Below, one piece after another: positions 22,744 through 33,457 of a DNA stretch of 64,000 nt (position 1 is the first letter of the stretch; each line of letters opens with the position of its first letter). A model generated the notes under the pieces. The model saw only the letters and a program-made list of their open reading frames with translations. It was not told the DNA's origin and did not search any database. Both the position numbers and the translations under genes were made by a program. Source of the DNA: Leptodontidium sp. MPI-SDFR-AT-0119 (lineage: Eukaryota; Ascomycota; Leotiomycetes; Helotiales; Leptodontidiaceae); assembly GCA_020726505.1 (NCBI GenBank), contig JAHLEZ010000046.1:1-64000 (forward strand), in the 5' to 3' direction.

Positions 22744-23772
22744 GGTGTCGTGAGGGATTGTGAATTGATACGATGAAGTTGTCCAAAAAGAAGATTAGTT
22801 GTGAAAGTGATGACTGACTTCAATGTTGACAGATGTCGCCCTCACTCACTGTATTTATGGAATAATTAGACCTCTCCCAATCGCTGCAGTTGCCAAAGAG
22901 CGATACTGTATGGGGCTACAAATGATAGCGAAGTCAGCTCCTGCTTGATCGTTATCATTTCTAGATCTTGGCTAAAGGACCACTAAGTATTTTGCTGACT
23001 CGATCTCTCAAGCCTAAAAGGTAAGATAAAGAGGCCTTATCAGCTCGTTAATTTGTTGCGTAACCCAAGAATAAGCGAGAGACGCTGGCGTCCGTCCACC
23101 ATTCATGTCGACCCCGCTTTATTTATTGGGGTAGATAGCCAGCCAAGCCAAGCTAAGCCAAGCCAACCTGGCAGCAACACGAAATCAAAACATGCTTTGA
23201 AAGCTGGAAAATTGGTATTAATCGGTCCAAGGATCTCTTATCTAACCTCTATGAACCAGTCAAGCATTTGATAGAGTTTATCGATAAGAGGCTCGCCTGC
23301 AGCTGCAAAAGGATAGTACTCGGGATTGGAGGCGTTGGGGTAGAAAATAATCCCCCTCGGCAGCGTCCTGGCCGGATTACCCCATCTTTCATTGCTTATC
23401 GCCTACATGCTGACGAGCCTGCTTCCAAGCTCCCTTGCCTCACTGAAGGTGTAGGCTACCGCTACGATTGCTCTATCAATTCATGAATGTCAAAGATAAC
23501 AAATGCACCATATATGGAACAAGTAATCGACGGTACGGAATAAATGGCAAATCAGCAAGGGTCATCGCTTAGAGATCAGGAGTGACACCCCATTCTGGTG
23601 AGCTTTCCTCTAGACAATGATACATACGCGAGAGCACGTATATAAAGCTCGATAATGTTGCATAGTTTGGAATCTCCACCCCTTCTGACAGCCGACAATT
23701 TGAGTCGCAAACTTTGTCTCGCACAAGTCCATTCTAATCGATTTGTGCTTTGTTTCACAAGACCGACTCAAG
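22744..23772. other. Intergenic region with short AGCCA-type repeats
   Basis: Divergent promoter space between the permease (minus) and the hydrolase (plus). At about 23136-23170 there is a run of imperfect AGCCA pentamers (AGCCAAGCCAAGC). No gene is supported. Confidence 0.4.
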
Positions 23773-24984
23773 ATGCGTCTCATTGCAGCCCTCATCCTCG
23801 CTACCTCGCTTGGCTCAACAGCCGCAGCGGAAGCTATCGATTTAAGCAAAATCGGCACCTTCTCTCTCATATCTTTAAACGCCTCCAATCAAGCCAACAG
23901 TGTCATTCAAACACGCCAGGAGGAGGAACTATTGCCAAACAGAACTTTCCTAGCCCGCCATGGCTCCAAGCTGAGACTGCTAGGTCAAGGGAAGCCTCTG
24001 ACCGTTATCGCCAGCGTCAATGGGTCCGAGGAGACCATCGACTCCTTCATGTATAAGTTCGACATCTCTGGATTGATGGTGGTCAAGGATGGACTGATTC
24101 GAGCCGAGAAATATCAATACGGAAACCAGCCAGCCTCGAAAGGTGTCATTCAGTCCTGCACGAAATCATTTATGTCTACTGCGCTCGGTGTCGCCACAGC
24201 AGAAAGAAAAATCTCGCTTGAAGACAAAGCGTCAAAGTGGGTTCCAGAGCTTGCCGATACACCTTTCGGCAATGTTTCGCTTCAAAATATCATGGACATG
24301 ACCTCAGGCGTTGGCGTACCAGGCAGTGTTGCTGGGTACTTCGATATCTACAAGGAGACCGACCCAAATGCCGTGTTCAACCTCTTCAAATCCTATAAGA
24401 AAGTTGCCGAGCCAGGAACTGTCTACAGCTACCTGGACCAGTGCTACTATGTTGCCAGCGCTGTGCTCCAGAGGGCAGTCGGAGAGCCCATCCAGTCGTA
24501 CATCAACAAGAATATTTGGGAGCCTGCAGGCATGAAGTATGATGGCTATTTCAGAGCTACAGCAGCAGGCCAGGTCGATGGCCATGGAGGTTTAGCCATC
24601 ACACTTAGTGACATGGCTCGGTTTGCCCTGTTTATCATTGACAGCTTCCGTGGCCACGGAGGCCCCAAGGTTCCGAGGGGTTGGTTCGAGAGCATCGCCA
24701 AGGGAAGCACCGCCAAGGGAATCCGGGCTCCTGGGGCCATTGATGTTGTGCCAAACTTTGGCTATCAGACTGGATGGTGGATCCCGCCTCGTGGCAGCAA
24801 GAAGGTTTATGCATTGGGCAACGACGGCACATTCACGGCACTGGGCACGTATGACCAGGCAATTTATGTAATTCCGGGTTTAAATGCTACCATTGTACTG
24901 CAGTCAGCATATCCTGTCCACAGTGGCCTGCTATTCTATTACGGCCAGGAATTCGCGACAGCTGTAGCACTTGCGTTGAAGTGA
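23773..24984 (+). CDS. Secreted serine hydrolase, class C beta-lactamase fold
   Basis: Single exon, 403 aa. I chose the ATG at 23773 rather than the upstream in-frame ATG at 23743 because it starts a clear signal peptide (MRLIAALILATSLGSTAAA). The catalytic SxxK motif is S128-C-T-K131. The Tyr motif is YSY at about 218-220 in the place of YxN. HGGLAITLSDMARFALFI and the C-terminal GNDGTF resemble the beta-lactamase/6-aminohexanoate-dimer-hydrolase group. Family members hydrolyse amide or ester bonds; in fungi they include esterases, and antibiotic resistance should not be assumed. NxS/T sites such as NRT and NAS fit an extracellular glycoprotein. The substrate is unknown. Confidence 0.9.
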   Translation: MRLIAALILATSLGSTAAAEAIDLSKIGTFSLISLNASNQANSVIQTRQEEELLPNRTFLARHGSKLRLLGQGKPLTVIASVNGSEETIDSFMYKFDISGLMVVKDGLIRAEKYQYGNQPASKGVIQSCTKSFMSTALGVATAERKISLEDKASKWVPELADTPFGNVSLQNIMDMTSGVGVPGSVAGYFDIYKETDPNAVFNLFKSYKKVAEPGTVYSYLDQCYYVASAVLQRAVGEPIQSYINKNIWEPAGMKYDGYFRATAAGQVDGHGGLAITLSDMARFALFIIDSFRGHGGPKVPRGWFESIAKGSTAKGIRAPGAIDVVPNFGYQTGWWIPPRGSKKVYALGNDGTFTALGTYDQAIYVIPGLNATIVLQSAYPVHSGLLFYYGQEFATAVALALK

Positions 24985-25858
24985 TACTTGCATCAAGGGA
25001 AAAATTCATGGTATCATTGAAGTGTAAATATTGATTAGCTCATGCTTAGTGAGAATAGCGAATGGATTTAACGTAGTTTATTAGTACCTTGCGTATATCA
25101 GGACTTTGCGCACTTTTACTTGGTATATAACTTTAAAAAGGCCCTACGTTGTGCTACACTAACGGCACTGTCTAGGTTGAGTTCCAGAATCTTTCCATAG
25201 CTCTCCCACGGCGACTCATATTGTTTTCTTAAGTTCGTCCGTTCACTAACCCCAGCTTGTTCGGGACTGTCTTACTCAACATTAGATGGAGGCAGGACGT
25301 CATCCTCTGAAGATTGACGTCCTTCCTTGCTCGACTTGCTCGTAGGACTCTCTGGGGGGGGGGGGGGGGGGGGGGGGTGGGGGGGGGGTGCTAGTGGTTG
25401 GACCGTCTAGGCTGTTCGTCAAAAACTGTCTGGAGCCGGGTGAGACGTCACCTCAGCTGCGCCTTGAGGAAGTTAACAATTATAGAAGATCAGGTCTGTG
25501 AGCTCATGTCTAAATGATGTGAGAGCTTAGAAGTTCAGAGAGGAATGAGACAGAACAGAGGAGGGAGTCAATGGGTTCTTATACTCGAGGGCATCCGTTA
25601 GGGGCAGCGCAGAAGGGGAGACCTCGTGACCGATTCACCTGGAAGCAGGCAGTAAGCCAGTTGCCGGATCCTGGGGAGTACTACTGTGCTCGGCTTGGAC
25701 GTACCCCGTCTCCTTTTCTTGTATCTCCTATCGAGTCCCCTGAAGTCCGGAGTGACGCGATACATGCTTTCATCTGATTGAGGCTGATGCTGTATGGCCT
25801 AGCTATAAAAATATACGAATACAGGATGTGTACCGCATGAGACGCCACGGAGCTCTCC
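24985..25858. other. Intergenic region with a poly-G tract
   Basis: No supported gene. It contains the G-tract listed separately. An open frame at 25571-25777 has no family resemblance. Confidence 0.4.
25354..25388 (+). repeat. Poly-G homopolymer (G24-T-G10)
   Basis: An uninterrupted run of 24 G, one T, then 10 G. Such a tract can form G-quadruplexes and is prone to length error in sequencing and replication. Confidence 0.95.
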
Positions 25859-26460
25859 CTACCTAAAATTAGCATTCCATTGGGATGCCAGACCCGCCAA
25901 TCGACTGACCTGAGTACTGTAATAGTAAGAATCCGTAGCAATTCTGGTCCGCTTCTGCTTCCAACCTTCCGTATCTGGTCCGATTGCTTCACCGGCTGCT
26001 TCGGTAGTAGCCTGTCTACTCCTCTTGTTCTGAGCTCGGATTTCTGATTCGGTGTTCCCCTCAAATACGTCAGTCGCAATGTTGACCTCACGCTGGAGTC
26101 GATGATTTTCAGCTGTTAGCCCCTCATTGGAGGTTTCGAGTCGGTCCAAGGAGCTCTGGAACCCTTAACATTCCTCTATATCGAGTGAGGATGTGTTACT
26201 ATGCAATAGAACGTGGGCCGACCACGTAGAGTCCGGATATGCTCCCCGAGAGTCGAAACTTGGGTAGCCGCATCCCTAAAATCTCTTTCAACCTTGCGTA
26301 CCTTTTCTAAGAAATTTTCAGCTCATATGTTATCACAAGACGCAATGTATCGCAAACCATGAAGCGCCATATTCTCCGTACGGAGCACATCGATCTGTTC
26401 TGGATAGATTGAAGTAAGTTTTCATCAAGACTGTGAAGTCTTGTTACTTACCTTGCCTTG
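25859..26460 (-). pseudogene. Decayed coiled-coil protein gene
   Basis: The minus strand reads, in pieces, QIDVLRTENMALHGLRY, NFLEKVRKVERDFRDAATQ, and in another segment DRLETSNEGLTAENHRLQ, all heptad-like coiled-coil sequence. A possible exon start lies just after an intron-like GTAAGT...CAG (about 26453-26401). The pieces are separated by stops (for example TGA in DNI-stop-AENF) and a frame change. It looks like the remains of a gene of unknown function; I could not assign a family. Confidence 0.35.
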
Positions 26461-27353
26461 CTTTCAAGATTGTCTCTTGCTCTTTCATATATTCTGTAGT
26501 GAATGTGAGATATGCGTACTTGTGCGTGCATGAACGGAAGAAGAAAATTCACTAATTGTGCCAGCCAGAATATGAAATTGAAGCTCAGAAGGCTTGCGAG
26601 AAATGAGGGGGTGATCAAATGGCCACCTCGCTCAAAATATCCACATGAGTTCAGTGACAACCACTACAAAACGGCTGGCAACAACTCATTAGTACGTGAT
26701 CACCTTAGCATCAAATAATTATCAATTGCAAGCCTTGTATTTCTTCGTGCCCTGGAATTTGATCTGTCACATCCTCGCGGTTTCTTCTCAATGAGTTTCA
26801 TTATCCAATTCCCCTCCCTCCTCTGCTGCTGAAATGCGTTCCTTTTTGGTCATCAATATAAGCACCGTCACCGCGTTGCCACATATTCTTCTTATATTGG
26901 CAGCTGTGCCGAACTTGCTCTGTGCATTTTTGCTTTATAAGCAGAGGCATATAAGCCTTACAGGTGTGATGGTGATAGTTGTATATTACCACATATGTCA
27001 TCCCACTTCGCGCACTAACCTCCACAGTTCCAGAGTATTGGACCCCAAAGACTCCTGCGACATGGTCTACCAAACCCAAACCCCGATGATCCCTTCGATA
27101 CACGGCTCCAAAATATCACATTTGGAACATTTTAATGTTGTCTCGGATTCGCTACGCACGATGCAAACCTACAGACACTAATACATTACTGTAAGACAGA
27201 GCCAACACAATTGGTTAATAAAACTAGAGCGTAAGACAATAAAGTTATTTAGAGAAAAGCAAGAATACGAAGGGCAGCGGTAGCATTAGTAATAAGTATC
27301 AATTTAAGTTCCTAATAATTGGTTAACTTATAATTTCCACGCACCTAAGTACT
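26461..27353. other. Intergenic region
   Basis: A plus-strand frame at 26834-27181 begins with a hydrophobic segment (LPHILLILAAVPNLLCAFLL) and could encode a small secreted or membrane peptide, possibly with an intron GTGTGA...CACAG ending near 27025. The overlapping minus frame is equally open, so neither is called. AT content rises from about 27180 toward the transposon. Confidence 0.3.
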
Positions 27354-27355
27354 TA

Positions 27356-28575
27356 AGTCCCCACCCCACCATTTCAGACACCCTCTTATTTTAGACACCT
27401 TACTTAACATACCGCTCTTTTACTTGCCTACTTTCAACAATTAATAATTATTTTATTCTCTTATGGATTTTCTTGGTTTTAGAATATTAGTTAAGATAAT
27501 TATTATATTAAATTATACTAAAGACAACGTTGGTTTAGCCCTTTATACGATTAAAAATTGTCTTATTAATTAGATTTTAGTTTAAAAGATATTAAAGTTT
27601 AGCGTTACTTATACGTAAGTACGACCTTTTAAGAACCGACTTTATACACTTTAAAGGGACCCCTTACTACTCAGAAAATAACAAGTACAGCGGTTTTTTA
27701 AGCGGAATCCTATTCTTAATACTAAAATGTAATATTCTATTAATTTTATATATGTTAATAATATAATTACTAATATTATTATGCCTTAGTTTTATAAATT
27801 AGAGATTGTAGCTATTAAAGTAATTCTACCTAAAAATCGACAGAATATAAATAAAGTAGGAATTATAAAAGGGTTTAGAGTTAATAGCTTAGTTATTAAG
27901 TATATAAAATAGCGCTTTATTTAGCGGAAACAACTTAGTTCTCGGAATTAGACTTTATTTATTAAATATATCTTTATAATAAGCAAGAAAACGACTCTAC
28001 TAATAATATATAAGGGAAACTTAGTTTATTAATAATAGTTTTTAGTAGATTTTAACGAATTTAAGTCATAGCAATTTATAATAATAAAAAATAAGTAGAC
28101 AAATAATATTACTATATTAAAATAGCTAGAAAAAGTCTTTATCCCTTAAATGTAACTATATAATAAAAACCTTGATTATTAAATATAAAAGTTATAAGAT
28201 TATAAAATGCATGTAAAAGTACTTAAAATATAATATATTTATACTATTTTTACTTATATATACGGTACACGTCTTATACCCTTTAAATTGATTTATTTTC
28301 TTTCCTCTTAAAGTATCTTACTAGAAATACATCAATTTATTAATATCCCTTCCCAATTTTATACTAATTAATAAGCGTAACTTTTTAATATATTATTATA
28401 AAGTATACTAAGAAATTTTAACAGTTATAAGTATTAAAGCTAGTTAAAGAGCTACCAGCCTATAACTAGTAAGTATAATAAAATTATTAATAAGCCGATT
28501 ACTATTAGAAAATAGTAATTACGAGCTAAGAACTAATGTTTCTAAAGACCTTTAAGCTATTAAAAAAGTAAAAAA
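27356..28575 (+). mobile_element. Second Fot/pogo-type element, 3'-truncated and heavily mutated
   Basis: The 5' terminal repeat begins AGTCCCCACCCCAC right after TA (27354-27355), followed by a repeated TTT-AGACACC motif. The interior reads a transposase remnant: KLEIVAIKVILP, NRQNINKVGII, KQLSSRN, IIYKGN, and a weak second and third catalytic region to about 28300. It differs from the 11227 family in terminal repeat and sequence. No 3' terminal repeat was found; it fades near 28575, beside a GGCAGGCT...AGCCTGCC inverted repeat (28582-28614). Confidence 0.7.
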
Positions 28576-28581
28576 AAAGGG

Positions 28582-28614
28582 CAGGCTCTCCTAGAGCCTC
28601 TTCAAGCCTGCCTT
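28582..28614. repeat. Nested inverted repeat near the HET gene 3' end
   Basis: GGCAGGCTCTCC and its partner AAGCCTGCC can pair, and AGGCTCTCCTAGAGCCT forms an inner hairpin, preceded by an A-run and followed by T-rich DNA. It lies between the Fot remnant and the HET stop codon. Its role is unknown; it may be a remnant of a transposon terminus. Confidence 0.5.
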
Positions 28615-28671
28615 TGTATTTACTTAAAGAATGTGATGATACGAAACAATACAAATCTATTCTGCTGCACC

Positions 28672-30752
28672 TCAAATCAACTCAAGAACCCCAACAATCT
28701 CCCTCCCCGCCACCGCTTCACCATCCATGATCCCATCCACATACGCCTCACCAACAATTTGGTAACTCCCACCCACACTCTTTCGCAGCACAAATGGAAC
28801 CTGGCAGCCAATCAAAACAGCAACGGCATCACCAGGCTTGACGTGATCAGGCCCAAGGCCCAGATGCCCCTTCTTAGTCACAAATGGCTTCCTCCCACGA
28901 GCCTTGGCGTCAATCTCGCCGCAAAATTTGGCAGCGTCAAGCGGAGCAAAAGCTGTCTGAACTTCATCGCTCATGATAAGCGCGTGGAGTTCAGAACTGA
29001 GAAGTCTCGTCTCGTCAGGGTCGTCATTAACTTGAATCGTCAATAGGGACGCTGCAGTGTCATAACGCCTATTTCCAATTCTGGCCCACCTCCCTGTCTC
29101 GTCGTATCCGATTTCTGCTGTTACTGTTCGAGCGGCACCACATATACGTTCTTTTAGGGTCTTGTATACTTCCCCTCGAAGAATACTCAGTCGAACTAGT
29201 TCTGCTAGTAGCTTCTTCGCTGCGACAAGTGTATCAAATATTGTGTTCTGGAGCAGATAGAATTCTGCCCACGTAGCCCCAATGTCGTGGAGCTCATCGT
29301 AGATGAAGCCTGATACTGATACGCTTGTTGTTCCTCCAACGCGGTTGAAAAGTGGAGACCTTGGAAGGAGTGATCCCGAGGCTTTGTACTCGGGCTCCAG
29401 GGTCATATGATCGATGCCGGTTCCTTGAAGAGAGATTTCCAATGGCCGGGACCAGTCCGGAACCCATGACGGTAAGCCAATCTGAGTTTTGGGGAAGGAG
29501 TTCAGGGAAAGAACAGATACATGCCCTTGTCTTAGCATCGAAGAGGTAACAGCTATATATACCTCCTGGCATGATTTGCTGTAGTCTGGTTGGACCCCGA
29601 ACCCCTTTAGCTGATCTCTGTCAGCTGCTAGACCTAAAAGCCCATATATTTTGTCTCGGGGATCTGACGCCTCTAGGCCGAGTACCGATATGATCGGGGG
29701 TCGGAACGCCGTCAAGCATGTTGCTCGAAGTAGCGCGAGCAACGGATATGGATTGTACCTTTGAGTATCCCACATGGCAAGCTGAAGAGTTGGGAGCCAA
29801 TCAAAACCCGCCATGGCCACTGATCTTTGATATGATGTTGAAGTAAATATAGCCCCCTCCAATATCGTCATCTCCTGGAATACATATGCCAAAGCCTTGA
29901 ATGCATTGAGAGCAGCCGTGCAGCAGCGTCTGCTGAGGCGTCTGGTCCCACAGGCGAAACCTGCTTTTTGAGCCAGTGATATTTCTTGCAGAACCCAAGT
30001 CCGGCCCCACCATGGACGTTCGAACAGATCAGCCATCCCCTCCACTGGAAATAGACAATCCTGTCCATGAGAGCCACTGATACTATAATAGAGTTCGTTC
30101 AAGTCTCCCATTATAAAATGCTTGTCAGGCTCAGTGCCGTTTTCATCTATTATAGTGACTCGTTGCCTGCTCATATCTCGAAGAGATGGTGGTTTAGAAG
30201 CCAGACTTCTCCACTGTGCATTAACTGTCCTTATATGACCAGGGCCACCGTCGAGGCCGAAGCGCATCGCTCTTGTGCCCAATTGACGCAAGAAGTCCAT
30301 TACTTCGTCGCTAGTGTCGTCTGCCGGACCAAGCCAAATAGTTACAAAAGACGCACGTTGATAGATCTCTCTCATAAGCTGTACTTGCCAGCTCTTTTCT
30401 TCGTTGTCCCCCTGGTTAATACAGAGAGCATCTATCCAGATAACCCTGACTTTTTGTCGTACCGTAGGTGCTCTAAAGCGGAATACAGATTTTGTGTAAC
30501 GGGGACCGAACTCAGCCCAACAGTTATCATTTCAGTATCTCGTGGATCTCCCCAAGTATATGACAAAGCAGCATAATCTGGCTTATCGTCTAGTGAGACA
30601 TGAATAAGGTCGCATCTTGGGGTGAGGTCTCTTTGTGTAGAAGTATTCGCAGGCCTTGGGTGAAGTTTAATCAGCCTGATCTCCGTTTTCGAAGGATCTA
30701 ACGGTATATACTGCATCGTTCCTTTGTTTCCAGATTTTGTCGTATTAAACAC
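28672..30752 (-). pseudogene. HET-domain protein gene with a 1-nt frameshift
   Basis: The N-terminal frame gives MQYIPLDPSKTEIRLIKL, YAALSYTWGDP and VTQNLYSALEHLRYDKK, then runs into a stop. The next frame gives VIWIDALCINQGDNEEKSW, then MREIYQRASFVTIWLG, RPWWGRTWVLQEI, SDPRDKIYGLLGLA, and the usual C-terminal segment VLIGCQVPFVLR with GEAYVDGIMDGEA. This is a full-length HET protein (693 aa if one base is added). The break is at the T5 run 30451-30455 (A5 on the coding strand), where A6 would restore the frame. HET proteins trigger incompatibility cell death. Either this allele is dead or the homopolymer was miscounted. There is no NACHT or WD part. Confidence 0.85.
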
Positions 30753-31076
30753 AAAAAAAGTGACAAGACAGAAGGCTCTGAAGAAAGTGAGGTTGATAAT
30801 GTCGATATAGACAGCCTTGTGCGGCTGCCATGACAGTTGTCAATGTCCCACAATGTGTGCAGGTCCCGCTTTATCGGCAATACTGGGTTAGGATGGCGGC
30901 ACAGCAGCTGGCGCATGCATAGAGATCTAGAGAGTGATTGCTGCGAGCGAGAACGTCTTTATTAACCTGCTGTTGTCGAAAGAACAAGTGGCACGTTCTC
31001 AGTGGCCCGTGCGCATGTTGCGAAACTGAGCCATAATTAGTATTGGGCCTCACTCACTCCGGCGAGTTCCCTCCTG
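30753..31076. other. Intergenic region upstream of the HET gene
   Basis: No gene recognised. It should contain the HET promoter. Confidence 0.35.
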
Positions 31077-31379
31077 TCACAGTTCTAGCTTGATGGCAGC
31101 GAATTCAATCTCTGCGTGTATCCTATCTACTCTTGCTTGAAGCGTTCGTTGACGTTTCTCAAAATAAAAAACGGCATCTTCATTCATGTGTTCTTTAGTT
31201 GTCTCCCGCTTTCGTTCTATCTCGTCCTTTAGCCTTGAGACCCATTCACAGTGTTCATTGTATGCTGAGAAATAATTCGAAAAGGGATTCGTCGATACCG
31301 GCTTGTATCTAATAAAATTGCTCAAAGTCGGGAGTTGTCTTGTTGCCGTCCCAGTAGGAAACGCACACGTTTTGAGCAT
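31077..31379 (-). CDS. Hypothetical coiled-coil protein (about 100 aa)
   Basis: The ATG at 31379 gives MLKTCAFPTGTATRQLP and a C-terminal helical, charged segment (WVSRLKDEIERKRETTKEH, then RQRTLQARVDRIHAEIEF). The frame stays open upstream into the transposon terminal repeat at 31384, so the ORF may be the 3' end of a longer gene severed by that insertion. I know no family match. Confidence 0.3.
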   Translation of the reverse strand: MLKTCAFPTGTATRQLPTLSNFIRYKPVSTNPFSNYFSAYNEHCEWVSRLKDEIERKRETTKEHMNEDAVFYFEKRQRTLQARVDRIHAEIEFAAIKLEL

Positions 31380-31383
31380 TGTA

Positions 31384-31507
31384 AGTCCCCACCCCACTAT
31401 TCCCGGCACATATTTAGACCAAAAACAGCGATTTCGAGGTATTAATATCTTCACGGAACGTTAATTAAATAAAATAAAATTTTAATACTAGAATAATATT
31501 ATATATA
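31384..31507 (+). mobile_element. Fot-like terminal remnant cut by copia-1
   Basis: It starts AGTCCCCACCCCAC just after TA (31382-31383), nearly identical for its first 14 bases to the terminus at 27356, and continues with CACATATTTAGACC. After about 124 bp it is interrupted by the copia-1 LTR. The rest of the element would lie beyond the nest to the right of the window. Confidence 0.55.
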
Positions 31508-31692
31508 TGTCGTACAGGCACGGGCTGATGCTCGGTTAGCTGCGCGCTACGCTAGATATGGTTTCTGCCACGTTATACCGCTTTTAAGAGAACAACGTGT
31601 TCCCCTGATTTCCTCATGTATTCTAGAGAACAATTAATCACTTCAATTCTCCTTACGTTAATCGTAAGGCTCTACTTCACTTCTGTATTATA
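31508..31692 (+). repeat. 5' LTR of copia-1
   Basis: It begins TGTCGTACAGGCACGGG and ends near CTGTATTATA. It matches 52266-52446 over its whole length with mostly C/T and G/A differences. The start of the 3' copy reads TATTGTATAGG, three transitions away. Confidence 0.85.
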
Positions 31693-31707
31693 GTTATGAG
31701 CCCCGTG
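31693..31707 (+). other. Primer-binding site of copia-1
   Basis: GTTATGAGCCCCGTG directly follows the LTR. GTTATGAGCCC is complementary to GGGCUCAUAAC, the anticodon stem-loop of initiator tRNA-Met. In Drosophila copia the primer is the 5' half of that tRNA, so the same priming mode is inferred here. Confidence 0.6.
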
Positions 31708-31929
31708 ACGAAGCTATTAAGTTAGTATTCTTCTTTTTGTACTTTGTAGATTTAAGTAGAGCTATTAACGTAAGATTAGTAGGTGACAAATAACGTCGGC
31801 GTTTTCCACTTATTAATAAGTGTAGTTTATACCGCTATTTTCCCTTTAACCTCTCTAGAAAAGGGTAAATCGAGTACCTGTACTTAATATTCTCTTCTTC
31901 TCTTTAATAAATCCATTGAACCCTCGAGA

Positions 31930-33417
31930 GAGTAACCCTCTCTTTACTATGGCAGACTTAACTTTAGTCTCCTCTTTTAATAATCGAACGCCGCTTAATT
32001 ACGACAGGCAAACCTGGACCTTATAGTATTAAGCCTTTAAATCCTTTTATATCTTTTATAAGGTATAGACTTCGGTTAATCTAAAGCTACTAGTCGCTCT
32101 AAATATCCTCGAAAACGAGCCTTAAGCACAAACGATCGACTAAGTAAAGGCATAATAAGATAAGGAGGCTCTCGATTTTAACTTTAGGGAGTAAGTAAAG
32201 TGGGATGGAGACTAACGAGCACCTGAACTCAAGGGACTTAAACTAAGTGTAATACCTCTTATACCGTCTAACGTTATTATAGTTGCTCTAATATATATTA
32301 CCTTAATAAGGGAGTATACTATAAAACACGTATAATAGTCAGAAAAGGCTCAGGCTTATAAAGTAATATATAAGTGGATTTAAGAGACGGTTGATCCTTC
32401 GATTTACTAAAGTGCTATTTAAGAGTGTGAGATTAAAGAGGAATAAAGAGCGAAAGAGTAACTTGACAAAATAACGGACGAACTAAACGACTTACGATCT
32501 TAGACTCTATAAATACTCCTTAAGGTATTAAAGAGAGACTACGCCTTGTCGGAAACAAGTAATATCACTAAAGCTCAAGCTAAATACAGAGAGAAGCTCG
32601 AAATCGTCAAAATAGGACAGGTTAATCCTAAGGTATAAATTTAAGAGTAGCAATCAGCCTATTAAGATGCTCTATTATACGACATTCTGGACGTTAAGGG
32701 CCCCTTAACGATTATTAACTTTATTAAGGCAGTGCAAGAGAAGCTCGCACTTAAATAAGCTCGCGAACGACTGTCTAAGGTCCTTAGAGATAATACTCTT
32801 AGAGTTACTTATAAGTACTCGTTACTTTAATACGTTAATTAGTTATCGGCGCTTAACGAAGAGTCTCTTACAATTACTAGAAGAAACAAGATAATTAGAT
32901 TATATGTTATACTTAGAGGGAGATTAAATGTTTTAAGAGCACTACTAGTACTAAGGACTCCTTCGCCAATACCTCGATTAACACTTGCCCCTACAAGATA
33001 AGCTCTCACTGACATAAAGCAATCGAGTGTTATAGACTTCGATATTACTACGACGGCTTAACTAGGGACAAACTACGCAACCTACTGTTTACGAAGGAAA
33101 TTAAGGAAACCTGAATCAAGTTTAAAAAGGAGTTTCTTGACCTTAAACGAGTAATCAGTAAGAAAGGGTAAAGACAAGTAGTAATAAAGGAAATTACTAA
33201 GGGAATAACTTCCGAAAACTCCTCGTCTTTTCCGACAACCTCAGTAAAAGCCTTAGAGCTACTAAGGTATCCCGGCAATGTTAATATACATATAATTAGT
33301 CTAGAGTTACTTAATAAGGCTCTCGCCACCTTAGGAATCTACGCTACTATTAATATAAATTAACACCTACTCTTAGAGAGTACCTTACTTAATAACGGCG
33401 TTACTACTTATTTAGTT
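31930..33417 (+). pseudogene. Copia-1 gag and protease start
   Basis: From MADLTLVSSFNNRTPLNYDRQ at about 31950 the frame reads a copia-type gag with many stops (VNLKLLVALNILENEP). A zinc-knuckle-like CPYKISSH-HKAIECYRL stretch lies near 32985-33035. The end (NGVTTYLVN, for a D-S-G-type protease site) is interrupted by the LINE at 33432. Confidence 0.7.
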
Positions 33418-33424
33418 AATTTAG

Positions 33425-33428
<4 letters not shown>

Positions 33429-33457
<29 letters not shown>
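33429..33457 (-). repeat. Poly(A) tail of the LINE
   Basis: 29 consecutive T on the plus strand, the first three overlapping the target duplication. Confidence 0.9.

Noticed and set aside
22548..22823. Minus-strand frame overlapping permease exon 1
   Set aside because: Alternative frame of a conserved exon; no family resemblance.
5972..30752. A secondary-metabolite cluster around the regulator, dehydrogenase, permease and hydrolase
   Set aside because: No polyketide synthase, peptide synthetase, terpene synthase or P450 gene is present in the window.
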